NCBI GenBank assembly: GCA_003586115.2
Contig: QVOM02000034.1
Location: 110,213,610-110,277,609, forward strand
DNA length: 64,000 bases
From: Salvator merianae
Taxonomy: Eukaryota; Chordata; Lepidosauria; Squamata; Teiidae
Reading direction: 5' to 3'
The translations under genes were made by a program, and so were the position numbers. The notes under the pieces were generated by a model. That model saw only the letters and a program-made list of their open reading frames with translations, was not told where the DNA came from and made no database searches. This document shows positions 1-12,209 of this stretch, piece after piece (within the stretch, counting starts at the first letter, position 1; every line of letters begins with the position of its first letter).

Positions 1-380
1 ATGTAAAGTTTCAGTGGAGAAACTCAATTTGGCAGCAGGCTTGCCCGCTGCTGAATTGAAAACTGCCATCTAAGTGAACAGAGCCGATATTGGAGTTTGT
101 TGGGCTGAACCAACCACCTGGTTTTGCAACATGCCTTAGCATGTCGGACTTGAGGCGAAGAATCATAATTAGGAATGAACTGAGCAACCTAATGGTATTT
201 CATGTCAGTTTCACCGACAGCGCATCATGATTTCAAGGCTGTCATTTGGTGCAGCTTTTTTTTTTTAAGTATTTGCAAAAAACAGCATTTAAATTGTATC
301 GATTTTATGCACATAAGGGTTGGTTCACACTCACTATTTTGTTGTACAAATGCCACACTGAAGCCTTCCCAGGGGTCTTG
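1..380. other. Intergenic, nothing recognised
   Basis: No exon, repeat landmark or tandem repeat was recognised. The short frames here have no splice context. Confidence 0.5.
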
Positions 381-826
381 GGGCCTGTTTGCACTGTAGT
401 GCTAGTGAACATGCAGGCTCTCACTAGCACAGTGCATCCATATTTTGTGGAGGCCCGAGTGATCGAGAGCATCTGTAGATGCTCCCGATAATTTCTAGCT
501 GTGGACAACAAAATTACTGTTCACACCTATTTTGGGAGCAACTGGACTGCTCCTGGTATGCAGAATTCGCACCTGCTTTTGGGAACGAACACTGCAGGCT
601 GTGGCACAGCTGCAGCTATGCACTCACATGCCACATCCCTGGTTGCCATGGCAGTGGCTGGACGGTTCCATGGCTGCTGTCATGGCAGGTGGCCACCATT
701 TGCACTGCGAGCGCTGGTAGCTTGTTTCTGGGCTGTTCCAGCCCTTGCAGTGTGGATGGCCACCACACCGTGGGGACTGTTCTACCTTAGAATGGGATAA
801 TTATCCCACTCTAAGATTGTGGAAGT
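381..826. mobile_element. GGGCCTGTT-family MITE, aged
   Basis: It starts GGGCCTGTTTGCACTGTAG and contains the TGCCATGGCAGTGGCTGGAC and GGGCTGTTCCAGC blocks shared with copies at 2647, 26157 and 54490. The right boundary is approximate, just after the palindrome GAATGGGATAATTATCCC. The roughly 100-codon open frames inside it are not genes. Confidence 0.55.
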
Positions 827-1164
827 GGCATGGGAGATCTGCACTGATCCATATGGGGCTTAGGTAGAGGCAGCCCCATAGCACCTTCCCATTGTTGTCT
901 GTGTTATGGGATGAGGCATTGTCCTGGGATGTTGCAGGTTGATGGGAAACTGCACACAAGCCCTAAGACAGATGTTTTTCAGTTTGTTTCACGCATTTCC
1001 CTATAAGATATGCTTCCACCATAAATCAGTCAGCCAATCGGCTCCACTGACCTTCCAAGCCCTTTCCTTCTGAGTTGGAAGAGGTGGCAAAACAGGGGGC
1101 AAAAGCAAACTGACGTAGCTTTGCTTTTTGTTCCCGAAGAAGATCAATTGTGGGTGGGTTATAT

Positions 1165-1270
1165 TTTAAATATATTTTAGAGTTTTGTTTTTTATTGTAT
1201 GCTGTGACCTGCCCTGGAACCTGCAGGTGAAAAGTGGGATCCAGATGTTATAAATAAACATAAATAATTA
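1165..1270 (+). mobile_element. L2-type LINE 3' tail
   Basis: TTTATTGTATGCTGTGACCT, then GGATCCAGATGTTATAAATA and AAATAAT-type repeats are the usual L2 tail. Confidence 0.55.
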
Positions 1271-1629
1271 ATGATTGCTTCTGAGGGCCTTTTTGAATTT
1301 ACCTGGTATATCGGAACAAACAGCTTACTAGTACGTTTATTCTGCATGGAACAAATGATAATCCAGTCCGGAACTGTCCTAAGGTCTCCTTATCCCAATT
1401 TAGCACTGGACCTGTTTAAATAGGTCCACAACCATTCCAACACCATCTGTTTCAGTTCAGGCATTGATGCTTCTGCATCTGGTCCAGAAAAAGCAAAATG
1501 CTGCAACCTCATCCTTGAAACTAGCATCAGCTCCAAAGAAAGTGTTGTTCCCATTGTTCGTTATGCAGGCTTCAAAGTTAATCTTTGAAACCCCAATATG
1601 GAGGTAGTTCAGCCACACCCTTGTGTATC

Positions 1630-1895
1630 AGACATAACATTGGACCAACTGGGACATAGGCCAATTGTAGAGAAGGGTGGGTGGCACTTGCGGGAATAGT
1701 ATGCTTCACCTGGGCTGGAACAGGAAAGGTGTGTCCACGTTGTCGCTGGTGTTGGACTTGAACAATGGAGTTCCAGCCCTTGCAATGTGGATGGCACCTG
1801 CTGGGCCTGGACTGGGACAGGCTGGAGTGGAATAGTTAAACCATTCCAAGGGAGGTAAGTGCAGAAATGTGCATGAATTTGAAGCAGTGTAACCA
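1630..1895. mobile_element. Related MITE fragment
   Basis: GAGTTCCAGCCCTTGCAATG and the end GTAAGTGCAGAAATG match internal and right-end parts of the GGGCC-type elements. No clear left end is seen. Confidence 0.4.
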
Positions 1896-1899
1896 CAGC

Positions 1900-2646
1900 A
1901 TGCTGTTACTTCAACCCAAAGCAAAATGCTTCATCCTGAAGCAAAAATGCTTTGAGATGAAAAGCAGAAGTTGTGATAGGAGGACTCCCAAAAATCTTCT
2001 CATAAAGGACTAGAAGTTTCAGTACTGATACTAGGTAAACAAATGCCATGTGCAGAACTCATAGGAACAAAACATCTGAATAAGAAGTGAGGGCATGGAA
2101 TGGAAATGGGTAGTTGCCCTTTGCACTCTGACCTTTAAACAAAAGGTTGGCTTGAACTACACAAAGTATGAAGCTAACAAAACCTTTCTCCGTCTCTAGG
2201 CGCAGTTTGTGGCTAGTGGATTCCATTGGATTATTTAGGCTTAATGCTAAGGTAAACTAAGTTGCAAAGGTAGAGCTAAGCATTTCTGAAAAGCAGAAGG
2301 CCTGGATAGAGGCTCTTTCAGGCAGTAACTTCAAATCGGTGAGCAAGCAAGTACCATGAGGTGACATAAACAATTGTTTGATTTGCAGCATAAGTTTATA
2401 GTCATAGGATATACCATAAATCACAAGGCCAAATAAAAAAGCCAATAAATGCAAATTAGGTGAGTTGGGGGGGCATCAAGGCAAACCTATTAAGTACTTG
2501 TTCATTCATTTAAAACCTTTATGTACACTTCACATAAAAACGCAAAGGCAGAAAACACTTAAAATGGTTTGAATGATTAAAAATACATTAAAAATCAGGT
2601 TGGATAAGGGAAAACAATCTGGGTGAAAAGACTCCTTGGTTAAGTA
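1900..2646. other. Intergenic, nothing recognised
   Basis: AT-rich sequence without recognisable coding or repeat landmarks. Confidence 0.45.
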
Positions 2647-3036
2647 GGAGCCTGTTCGCACTTTGTTGCTAGTGAGCGTCCAGACGCTCACTAGCAAAAC
2701 GAGTCCATATTCTGTGGATGCTCCAGTGTCTAGGAGCATCAGCAGAAGCTCCTGAACACTACTAGCTATGGACAACTAAATTGCTGCCCACAGCTTGCTG
2801 TCAACAGTGTTTGCACCTGCATCCCCATGCAGTATCCCCAGTCACCTTGGCAGTGGCTGGACGTTTCTGCGGTTGCTGTCATGGCAGGCCAACCAGCATC
2901 CACACTGCAAGAACTGGAAGCCTGGTTTGGGGCTGTTCCAGCTCTCACAATGCAGATGGCTGCCACACTGCTAGATCTGTTCCAAAGTAGAATGGTATGA
3001 TTATACCATTCTATGCTGGCAAGTGTGAATAGGCCC
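2647..3036. mobile_element. GGGCCTGTT-family MITE
   Basis: The left end is GGAGCCTGTTCGCACTTTG and the right end is the complement of GGGCCTATTCACACTTGCC. The GCTGTTCCAGCTC interior is shared. Flanking target repeats have decayed. Confidence 0.65.
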
Positions 3037-3167
3037 AAGGTGTTTGAAAGCTGTAATTGCAGATATCTCATGAATATCAGAGGAGAGGGCATTTTAGTTG
3101 TAGGTGCTACTGCAGAAAAGGCCCAGCTGCAGAATGTCACTAGATGACATTCCATGTTTTGTGGAAC

Positions 3168-3480
3168 TCACAGCAGGATTTCTTCAGGTGATCTCAGGGC
3201 TCTTCCAGCCTTATAGTGGGGGAAATATTCTTTAAAGTACCTTGGCTCCAAGTTTAGGGCCTTATAGACCAAGCATAAAACCATGAATATGGCCTGGTAG
3301 CTAACTAGCAACCAGTGCAGTTGCTCAAACACAGGTGTATTGTGCACACAAATTGGCAACCCACACCACTAAATGCAGCTTCTGGAGCAGAGAAAAGGGT
3401 AGCCTTATACAGAGCATGTTACAATACCTTAAACAGGAGGTTACCAGGATCAACAGTGCTCAGACTATCCCTATCCAGGT
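3168..3480 (-). mobile_element. L2-type LINE fragment, tail end of the reverse transcriptase reading frame
   Basis: The minus strand encodes LHWLLVSYQAIFMVLCLVYK followed by ALNLEPRYFKEYF and AGRALRSPEEILL. This is the characteristic region just past the catalytic core of L2-like reverse transcriptases. Broken on both sides. Confidence 0.75.
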
Positions 3481-4369
3481 AAGAGCATAGTTGGTACACC
3501 AGCCAAAGTTGGTGATATGCACCCCTGGCCACAGAGGTTTACTTAAGTCTTTACTTCGTATGAAAATTGAAAGCACAATATTCTGGATGAATGCTTTAAA
3601 AAAAGAACCTTATTATAGTTTGCAAACAACTAAAGTATTATCACTACATAAACATAGGAATAACCATGGTAGTGGCCAACAAGGAGGTAACATATGGAAG
3701 CCTGTTCCCCTCTGCGTATTGATTTGTGGAGTTTTTAAAAGTTCATATTTGACTGTGGTAATTTCTAAAAAAAACATTTACCCCATGTGAACACTTCAAA
3801 AAAGAAAGAAAACCTGTCCACCAGCATGATACAGGTGAGGGGATCTTGCAACCACATGTTAGTGCAGACTTTGGCAGACTTCAGGTATAATCTGGAATAA
3901 AGCCCAGTGCAATCACTTTACCTAGTTAAGATCAACTGATCTGACTGGCAACAGCATTTGGGGGCTTCAAGGAAGATCTTTATCCTCCCATCCTGATACT
4001 GACTAGAAGCACCGGAGTTTGAACCTGGGTCATTGCACATTCCAATGGCATGACTGAAAAGTCTCATGAGGATTCAACATTTCAAAAATGTCAAGAGAAG
4101 TGGATTCATGCTGATGGTTGTCAAATTGGCAGGTATGGGCATGTATGGAATACTTGGAAAGCAGTATAGATTCTAGAGGAAAAAATCATGAACATTTATC
4201 ACACGGCTTGGTTTAATATCAGAAGAATGGCAGGAAACTTGATAATCTACCCAAAACAAAAATGTAAAAATCCCTACGTGGCTCTTGGTAATTCACGAGT
4301 TTTCAGTTACATTTAGTAACAAACAATTTTTTGTGTGTGTGAGAGAAAAAATGTCCAAAATGTCCACCT
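3481..4369. other. Intergenic, mostly unassigned
   Basis: The start probably continues the upstream LINE remnant. The only other feature noted is the fold-back fragment at 3858-3918. Confidence 0.4.
3858..3918. mobile_element. Fold-back MITE, short fragment
   Basis: GCAGACTTCAGGTATAATCT followed by GGAATAAAGCCCAGTGCA is a decayed right arm of the GGCCCTTTCTG family. Confidence 0.5.
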
Positions 4370-5040
4370 GCACTGGGACAGTGGTGGAGTAAGACCTCCT
4401 CTTGAGTAAGACCAGGATGCACTCCTCCATGGACCAGTGGAAGGGGACCAATTCCAGGGGCGCACAAAATTGTGCAGCTGAAATGAGTCCCTGCAAGGCC
4501 CAACTGGGGTGTCCCAATCGGTCCAATCGGGCCGCGCAGGCCTGATTGAGGCATTGCGTGGCCCAAATGCATAGGCCCAATAGCGCAGCCGTGATTAGCT
4601 CATCGTGCAGCTGCGATCTGCCCATCACACCTGCCCACGCCTGATTGTGTACCACAAGGCTGGATTTAGCATTGTGTGGCCCAATCTGGCATTGTAGGCT
4701 TAATCAGGGCATTGTGCAGGCCCAGTTGGGCTCACACAATGGAGCAGGACTGATTGAGTGATTGTGCAGGCACAACTGGGCAATTGCACATGCGCAATCA
4801 GGTTCTACACTGACCTGGAGCAGGACACCACAGGTAGGTGTGAATGCACTCTACCAGGAGCTCACTGAAGGTTGTGGAGCACTCCTGGTAGGATTGTGGA
4901 GCACTAATTAGTGCTCCATCAGTATCCACAATCAGGAGCGGATGAAGCCCACTACTGGTTGCTCAGGTGTCTGCCAAGTACAGAAGCACTTTGCTAATAA
5001 GTACCATTGATGCTTTCTAGTTGCAAGTGTGAATAGGGTC
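4370..5040. mobile_element. GGGCC-type element with internal short repeats
   Basis: The right end CAAGTGTGAATAGGGTC matches the family terminus. The interior (about 4490-4810) is built of degenerate short repeats with the core GCCCAATTGGGC or GATTGGGCC. The left boundary is uncertain. Confidence 0.5.
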
Positions 5041-8000
5041 ACTGTGTTCAACACACTGTTCTTAAACTGTAGTAATACATTTTGAGTCACTACCATATAC
5101 CTCATATTTGTGAATGCACACTCATTTTTGAGTATGTATTCCTTCCATACGTTCCCTTGAACGCATGAATGGATTTAATTATGAATCCAGTCTCTCGTTT
5201 CCCCACCAGAAAAGGTATTTGATTAGTAACACCATCCCTTACTTGGAAGAACATGTTCTAAATTTACTCTAAGCAATGTGGAAATCCTACCTAACCAGTT
5301 ACAGATGACCTCAGTCTGTGCTCCTTCACCTGCAACATCAGGTACCAGGTGACTTTTTTTAGATTGAGTTTTCAATGTATACACCAAAATACAGCACTTA
5401 GCATAATTAAGCAAATTACAAAGAAAAGAACAGCATACATGCTCCCACGTTTCCCCCACCCCAAACCCGGAAATGCTCATAATTTGAATAATCCTGCAAT
5501 GATGAGATCCTATCATAGACCGGGAACCCATATCTTGCATTTGAATGTTTTCTAACAACATTGATTTCCAACTTTGATTGATACTAGGCTTCTTCTGTTA
5601 ACATTCTCCAAAGATCTCCAACATCGTAAAATTGTTAATTGGGCTGAACATAGATTTGTGTAATAGCTGTTTTGTTTCCTTTTTCATGGCGGAGGATGAT
5701 ATGACGTGAAGTAGAAATATTTCCAGCTTGAGTGGAATTGGATCTTTTACTATTTGTAATATTTGCTTAAGTATTACTTACCAGAATCTCCTTACTTTGT
5801 CAAATTGCCGCCATAAGTAGTAATAAGTGGGCTTCTCTAAATATCCTCTTCAATCAGTGAGGATAGTTCTCTTTGTCATTCTGGACAGAATAATAGGAGT
5901 TCTGCACCACATCTATACAATGTTTTAGTGAATGTTTCATTTATTTCTACATCACTATTCCATTGTAGTTTACAAGTCGTGATTTTCTCCCATTCTGAAT
6001 CCAGGATGGTATATCCTACATTTTCCTCCCACAATGCTTTAAGAGTCCCAAGTTAAGTGCCTTGCTGACTATGGCCATACTATCCTGAACATGCCTGATC
6101 GCATTCCATTCCAGGTGACCTTTGAACCTTTCCTTCTCACAATCCTCTTGTTGTATGCCCACCTTACCTCCCAGTGAACAGGAACAGAAAAGGTGGCCTT
6201 GTCTGTGTTCAGCCTCACTGGACTGCAGCACTTTTTATGGGCTCCATAAACCACATCAGAGGAGTGAATATAAAGGCTGCATCTCCACTTACCCCCTGAG
6301 GTACCTGCCACTTGTGAAGTAACCTGCTGCCTTGGGGTCTCCCTTTGCAGTCGTGGCAGTGGTCACAGATGGAAATACCATTGTTGTAGGCTGTGATTTT
6401 GCACCATGAAGAAGATGCTTCTGTTCACCGCCAAGAAGACACTTCCTCCCTCAAAATTAGAAACAAAGGAGGTGTATGTTTTAGCAGTGATCATGGGTGC
6501 CTCCTCCATTCACCCAGAAGGCAGACACTTCAGCCAGAAGGGGGAGACCCAGCCAAAGAGATTGTACTTATGTAAAAACGAGGAGGGACCTGGAACCCCT
6601 TCCTATGAGTTGGGTACAGCAAGTTGTACACAAAGGTAGGCCCCCAATGTCCTTCAGAGGAAGCACGTGTAAAGATGAGAAATCTGACTTGTGCATTTCC
6701 TCATAAACACAGACACACACATCAAAATGGTCACTGCAACTGAATTGCCCAAGGACTACTTGCTCCACCAGTCTACAATATGAAAGTCCTGTAACTGAGT
6801 GAGGGAGGGGATTTCCCTATTCTTTTGACATGTGCTGTTTGTGAGTTCTTTGAGTTGTTAGCAAATTTCTCTGGAGCCTCAGTCATACCTTATATTTTAA
6901 AAGGACGGGGGCCATCCTCAGTCCTCAGAGACCAGACATCAAAGCACATTTCTGGTTTTTCCAGGGACTTCTATTCTGACTGGAATAGAACTATCCTGCC
7001 ATCGGATAATCCCAGCACTGAGTCTATTTCAGCCAGATATGGACCCAGGCAAAGGGCTGCCATCCAGGTCAGGTCAGCAGCAGCATGAAGGGCAACCAGC
7101 TAGGTGACACAAAGGGTCATTGCCAGCCACCCATGGAGCTGCCTCACTTTGCTTTCCTCCAGGAAGGACCTGCTGCCACTGCCACCACTACTGCCCTAAT
7201 ACCCCTCGAAACCCTATTGTGTCACAACTGCCACTGCCACCACACTGAGCCTATTCCCACTGCCTGGTAAAATGTAAGCTTCACTGCCCCCAGTTCAACC
7301 CCTGACATATTAAACCACCCCTATCACACCACACCCCCTGTGTTGTGCTGTGCCACACTATGCCACACCGCACCATGCTGCACTGCGCTACCCCACACCA
7401 CTCACACACCACACCCGTTGCACTGCATCCTCTGTGCCACATGCACCACCCCATCAAAACACCCCATCCCCATTGTGGCAGCCCCACTGCACTGCCCCAC
7501 ACTGCCCCACACCACCCCCACACTGCACTTCCCCCAACTCCTGGCATGCCACACTGAAGCTTACCTTTTACCAGGAGAGGTGCAAGTGAGATCCACGAAG
7601 GCTCTGTGGGGGGCATCATAGTTGTCATAGTAGTTGTGGCCTGGCTGTTCCAGGTTGAAAATGGCCTGGCTTCCCTGTCCATCCCTGAGATGAATTGTTG
7701 GGCTTGGGTATGACCACACCCCAAGTGAGATCTAGCAATTTTGTCATATTTACTTTCTTTAGTTTCTCTTTTCCAACACCCACTGCTAGCATCTCAAACA
7801 GCTTCTGCGTGGTCATTAGAGACTGCTGCCATTGAGGAATGTCATGTTCACCTGCTGGACTGTTTTCCAGAAGGTTGTGCCTCTCAGGGAACATTCTAGC
7901 AATGCAGACACAAATTTCCTGGTGTGAAATTTGTGCTGGAGACTGCTTCAAGGGTCTCTCAAGCATTCATGGCTATAGCTGATCCAGCAGCTTGCCATAC

Positions 8001-9979
8001 AGATGGACCAGCCTAAGGAGCATGTGGAGTCTGATGCCATTTCAGCCAGGCTCCCACAAACAGCCCCAGAAACAGGCTATGTCTGTACACCCAGTGAAAA
8101 TATCCCAAGCTGGAAACTTTAGTTCCCAGCCTCCGAAGATGAGCCAGCCTGGGACCACAGCAGAACAGAGGGCCCCTGGTGTGTGCTGCTGGTCACTGCT
8201 CCTGTCTTGACCTAGACTGAGCAATCCATCCGGCCTCGGTGTTGCATACCAAAGCGAGTGAAATGGAAGCAGCCTTAGAAACCCACTATCAGGACAGAAA
8301 TAGCCACTCTTTGGGAAGTGACTGATATAGTGCATAGTGCGCATTCATAATTGTACAAACCAAAATAACATTTCAGATCGACAGTACTGAAATTGCAAAA
8401 GAAGCCTTTAACAACATCAGCTGCCACACTTCTTATTGGCTTAGAGGCATCTCTTGTGTATCTATTTTGGGTTTGCTCTTAAATTAAAATGCATATATGA
8501 AATGTCAGATGATGCTACTACTGATTAAATTCCAGTTCCTCCTTCTTGCATCCAACTACCTGTATACCAACTCTGATTCCTATCATCTGGATAGCTCTTG
8601 CACAGAATAACTTTAGCATATCCCTATGAAAATGATGGAACATAACCAATTCTCTGTTTAGGACTCTTAATAACATTTTTTTCAGTTCTGAAACATCTAT
8701 ACGTAGCTGTGATTCCAATGTTGCCAGTAATTATTAATGCAATTATAGAACAAGTGTCAGCAAAATGGAGATAATTGATAGCTATGTTTATTTATGCAGG
8801 CTTAATCAGTGAGTACAGATACAGATGTCCCTGCAAGATTGCTGCAACCTTTGAAATCTTTTATGTGCCTTACACTGCCTCAGCTTAAAATATTAATGAA
8901 TTCAGAAGAACTCCCTCATTAGTGCTTTGTGTTGCTGATATTGTAGATTATCTAATTTAGCTATAAGTGGTTTCAATCATCAGCCCCTTCTGCACTACAT
9001 GGGCTGTTCTGACCACACTGAAGCAGGCTAGTATTGTGAGCTAGTGGGTGCAGGTCATGCTGGAGTGGGTTAGCAGCCCTGGCTGCCATCTTCATGGGCT
9101 GCACCCAGTCCTCGAAGCCAACACGGAGACTTCGAAGGCCGGGAACTTTCACAGTTGCCAGGAGGGAACATTTCGGTAGCATGTTGCCACTTCCAGCAAT
9201 ACTTCCTGGTGCACTGCCAGTTCCCCTATGGCATTACAGCCTACAATGGCATGCTGTCTGCATGCCCTCTGTAGTCCAGGATATGGACCCTGGTCCATGT
9301 GTGGATCCATAGCAGGACCAGAATATGGCGGCATTTTGGTGTCATATCCCTGTCTACTGGTTCATCCAATGTAGACAAAGCAGTCTACAAAGGGCAGGGC
9401 TTCACTGGTCTGCTTTAATGTATGGATGAAAGAAGCCTAGAAGCAAGCCACAGACTGGAACATGGGTAAGCGCAGAAAGGGCCACAGACTCCCCACACAT
9501 CAAAACAGACTTGGAACTGCATTTTTGAGTGTGCACGTGAAAAGCTTAAGGGCCCAACTGCACTTAAGTTTTAATCCATATTTCGTCTACCTTCAGTATG
9601 AGAGAACACAGCAGCAAAATGACAAGTAATGTTCCTGCCATGTTGGCTAAACCAATGGTGAGTTTTCTGGGCTAGTTAATGTGGAATAAAACTTAAGCGT
9701 AGCGGGGCCCTTAGTGTGGTTTTCTCCCAGCAGCTTCTGCCACGGTGGCAACAGTGCTGTATTAATAGCAAAAAGTCACCCCATTATGATGAAGCATGGG
9801 AAAAGAGGAATCACATGCTATGTTTATTGCCAGACGGTACAATAAATATTTTGGGAATCAGCAGAGATTCAGAGTCATGTCATAATTTTTGACCTAGGCC
9901 TTTCTGCATTTACCTTAACTGCAGAACACAGGACCACATTAGCACAGTTCAGAGAGGCCCCACCCACCGCTGGTACTCT
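5041..9979. other. Intergenic, no gene recognised
   Basis: Apart from the low-complexity tract at 7325-7560, I see nothing supportable. Short frames at 6825-7088 and 7625-7966 lack convincing splice sites and show no domain. Confidence 0.4.
7325..7560. repeat. Low-complexity CCACACC/CACTGCCC tract
   Basis: About 230 bp of C/A-rich sequence with recurring CCACACCAC, TGCACTGCCCCACA and CCACACTGC words. The open frames across it in several phases are products of the repeat. Confidence 0.75.
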
Positions 9980-10420
9980 GGGCCTGTTCGCACATGCTAC
10001 TAGCAAGCATCAAGGATGCTTGCTAGTCAAGCACATGCACATTTTGCAGAGGCCTGAGTGGCCAGAAGTGGGCTACATCTGCTCTTGATTGCTGCTACCA
10101 TCTTACCAGGAGCTGATACTCGCCTCCTGGTAAGGTGCATTCACACCTACGTGAAGCATCCAGGCTGATGTGACACACTGATCATGCATGCATAATTGGG
10201 CAATTGGGCCCGATTGGGCCGTGCAGTGCCTGATCAGGCCTGTGCCTGATCCTCGCCATGGGAGCATCCAGGAAGCATCCAGCTGCTGCCATGGTGACCA
10301 GCAGGCCTGGGCATACTATCAGCTGATTGTGCCTGCATGAAGGGCTGATCACATATGCATGACTGGGTCTATGCGATCAGGCTGCGTGGCTAATTAATCC
10401 GTTCTATTGCGGTAAGTGAG
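9980..10420. mobile_element. GGGCCTGTT-family element with GATTGGGCC interior
   Basis: It begins GGGCCTGTTCGCACATGC and has TAATTGGGCAATTGGGCC and GATTGGGCCGTGCAG-type repeats like those at 4490-4810. The right boundary is not clear. Confidence 0.5.
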
Positions 10421-10822
10421 AAAACTCCCACTCAGTCTGCATTAGATGGAGCCCAATTCAGATAAGGAGGCCCCGATCTGGATTATCTGTGGACCTGATT
10501 AAATAGACCCACCGGTGTACTGACTTGGGCCAGTCTGGATCATGGAAGCATGCAGAAGGCATGCCTTCACTTTCTAGACAACCAGGACCCATTTGGTGGC
10601 GGCACCAAGGCTTGCCGTTAAAATGGGTTCCCTAGGGGCTCCTGTTTTTGTTCCTAGCTGCTGAAGCCCTCAGAGGCTGGCCCCGAAGCTTTGAGGCTGG
10701 TGTGCACTGGTGCATGTGGCACTGCTCCAAACCATTCTTTGCCATGGTGCAGACCAGAGGGCCTTGCTGGTGTAGACCCACTGATTCAGATCACGACCAA
10801 GTAAGTGCAGAAAAGTCCACAG
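10420..10822. mobile_element. MITE copy related to 31730-32158
   Basis: TCTGCATTAGATGGAGC near the left and GATCACGACCAAGTAAGTGC, GCAGAAAAG at the right also occur at 31740-32155, so the two are copies of one family. Confidence 0.5.
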
Positions 10823-10844
10823 ATAATTTTCTTTGAATGGCAAA

Positions 10845-10897
10845 GGTCCCAGTTTCAATTCCTCACATCTCCCCAAAGAAGACAATGGCAAGTCACT
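10845..10897 (+). mobile_element. tRNA-derived SINE, short fragment
   Basis: GGTCCCAGTTTCAATTCCTC (B box region) and AGACAATGGCAAGTCAC match the middle of the SINE family. Confidence 0.5.
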
Positions 10898-11519
10898 TTT
10901 CTTTTATTGGCAAAAAAATTATATGCGTATATCCGTGTAGTTACCAAACATTTCACTGTATGGGTCTTTTCGTACTTGCCACGTTAGAACAGGATATGTC
11001 GGGATATGACTTTAAACTTTATTCATATTATTTTGAAAAGTCATTCGCCCAGTAACCCCTGATGCTAATTGTGCTAATTGTGCAAATTGATATTGGCAAC
11101 AGCGTGTTTCCAATTTGGTATACGTGCAGCAGTTTTGATTGGGTGAAATGCACTATTTAGTAAAAGGCACTAAGCAAGCCAAAGTGTGTGTTTAATGTGA
11201 TTACTTTGACAGACTTGCTGCTGCTTGGTACTCCATTTTCCACACCCAGCTCAATTCTTTTATAGGTTTGTGGCTGACAATATACTTGTATTTTTTCTAT
11301 ATGTTATTGTATTTTTATAACTGTCATTTTATATTTTGTTGTTGGACTACAAGTAAACTTACCTTCCTTTTGAGGAAAGCTTAAAGAATTTGTAGTCTCG
11401 TCTGTTTATTTTTGCCACTTAAGGTCTTGCTTCACCACTGCTTATCTCTGCTTATATGGGAGAAGACTCAAGGTTTGTTTTTCTCTCCTAATGTTTTTCC
11501 CCTGACAAAAACTACCCTG

Positions 11520-11804
11520 TTCTAACATGGAATGGATCATGCAGCATGGACACTGTCCGCACTGCAGGGCCATAAACTGGAATATCAGCAGAATACCAGC
11601 ATTCATGCTCCTGATATTTCCCATGATGGTGCCCAGGAAGCGTCTGCCCACTGCCATGCAGCTGGCAGTGCCGTGGATTGCACAGGCACAATCACACAAT
11701 CATGCAGCCGCAGCTGTAGTGTGCCACACAGCCATGCATTCGCACCTGGAAGCAGGTGCAAGTGCACTTAACTGTGGAGCTCTAGGCAAGAAGTGCAAAC
11801 AGGG
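11520..11804. mobile_element. GGGCC-type MITE
   Basis: GCAGCATGGACACTGTCCGC, ATGGTGCCCAGGAAGCG and the right end AAGTGCAAACAGGGCC also occur in the copies at 33420-33570 and 61800-61930. Confidence 0.5.
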
Positions 11805-12103
11805 CCAAATTAAGGGTCTTTATCTTGTTAATTTCATGGTCATTTGCCTTCTCTTGTATGCAAGTCCAATTGAAGACTACACCCAAATGTATAATTCAAC
11901 AGTAACATTTGTCATGAAATAAGTAATAATAATGTCATATAATTAGATAACCTTGTGCTTAGTTAACATATCCCTTAAATATAATACCATATTTCAAGTA
12001 GTGTTAATACCATAATGTAGTGAAGGCAGATTTCACAGGAAAATATTTCTCATATTTAAATTTGAAAGAAATGAGGATTTTGCCGTCATCTTCTGCTTTG
12101 AGA

Positions 12104-12205
12104 ATACCCAGAAGCAATTGGTGGGCCACTGTGCAAGAAAGGATGCTCGACTAGATGGACTGTGGCCTGATCCAGCAGGACACCTTTTATGTTCTTATGT
12201 TATGA
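12104..12205 (-). mobile_element. CR1-like LINE 3' fragment
   Basis: The minus strand reads AACATAAGAACATAAAAGGT, CTGGATCAGGCCACAGTCC and CATCTAGTCGAGCATCC. The same sequence recurs at 14395, 19010, 38588 and 56694. The CR1 assignment is from memory of this abundant reptile repeat. Confidence 0.65.
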
Positions 12206-12209
12206 GTGA

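Noticed and set aside
7281..7724. 147-codon minus-strand frame and several plus-strand frames
   Set aside because: They come from the C/A-rich low-complexity tract, which is open in several phases at once.
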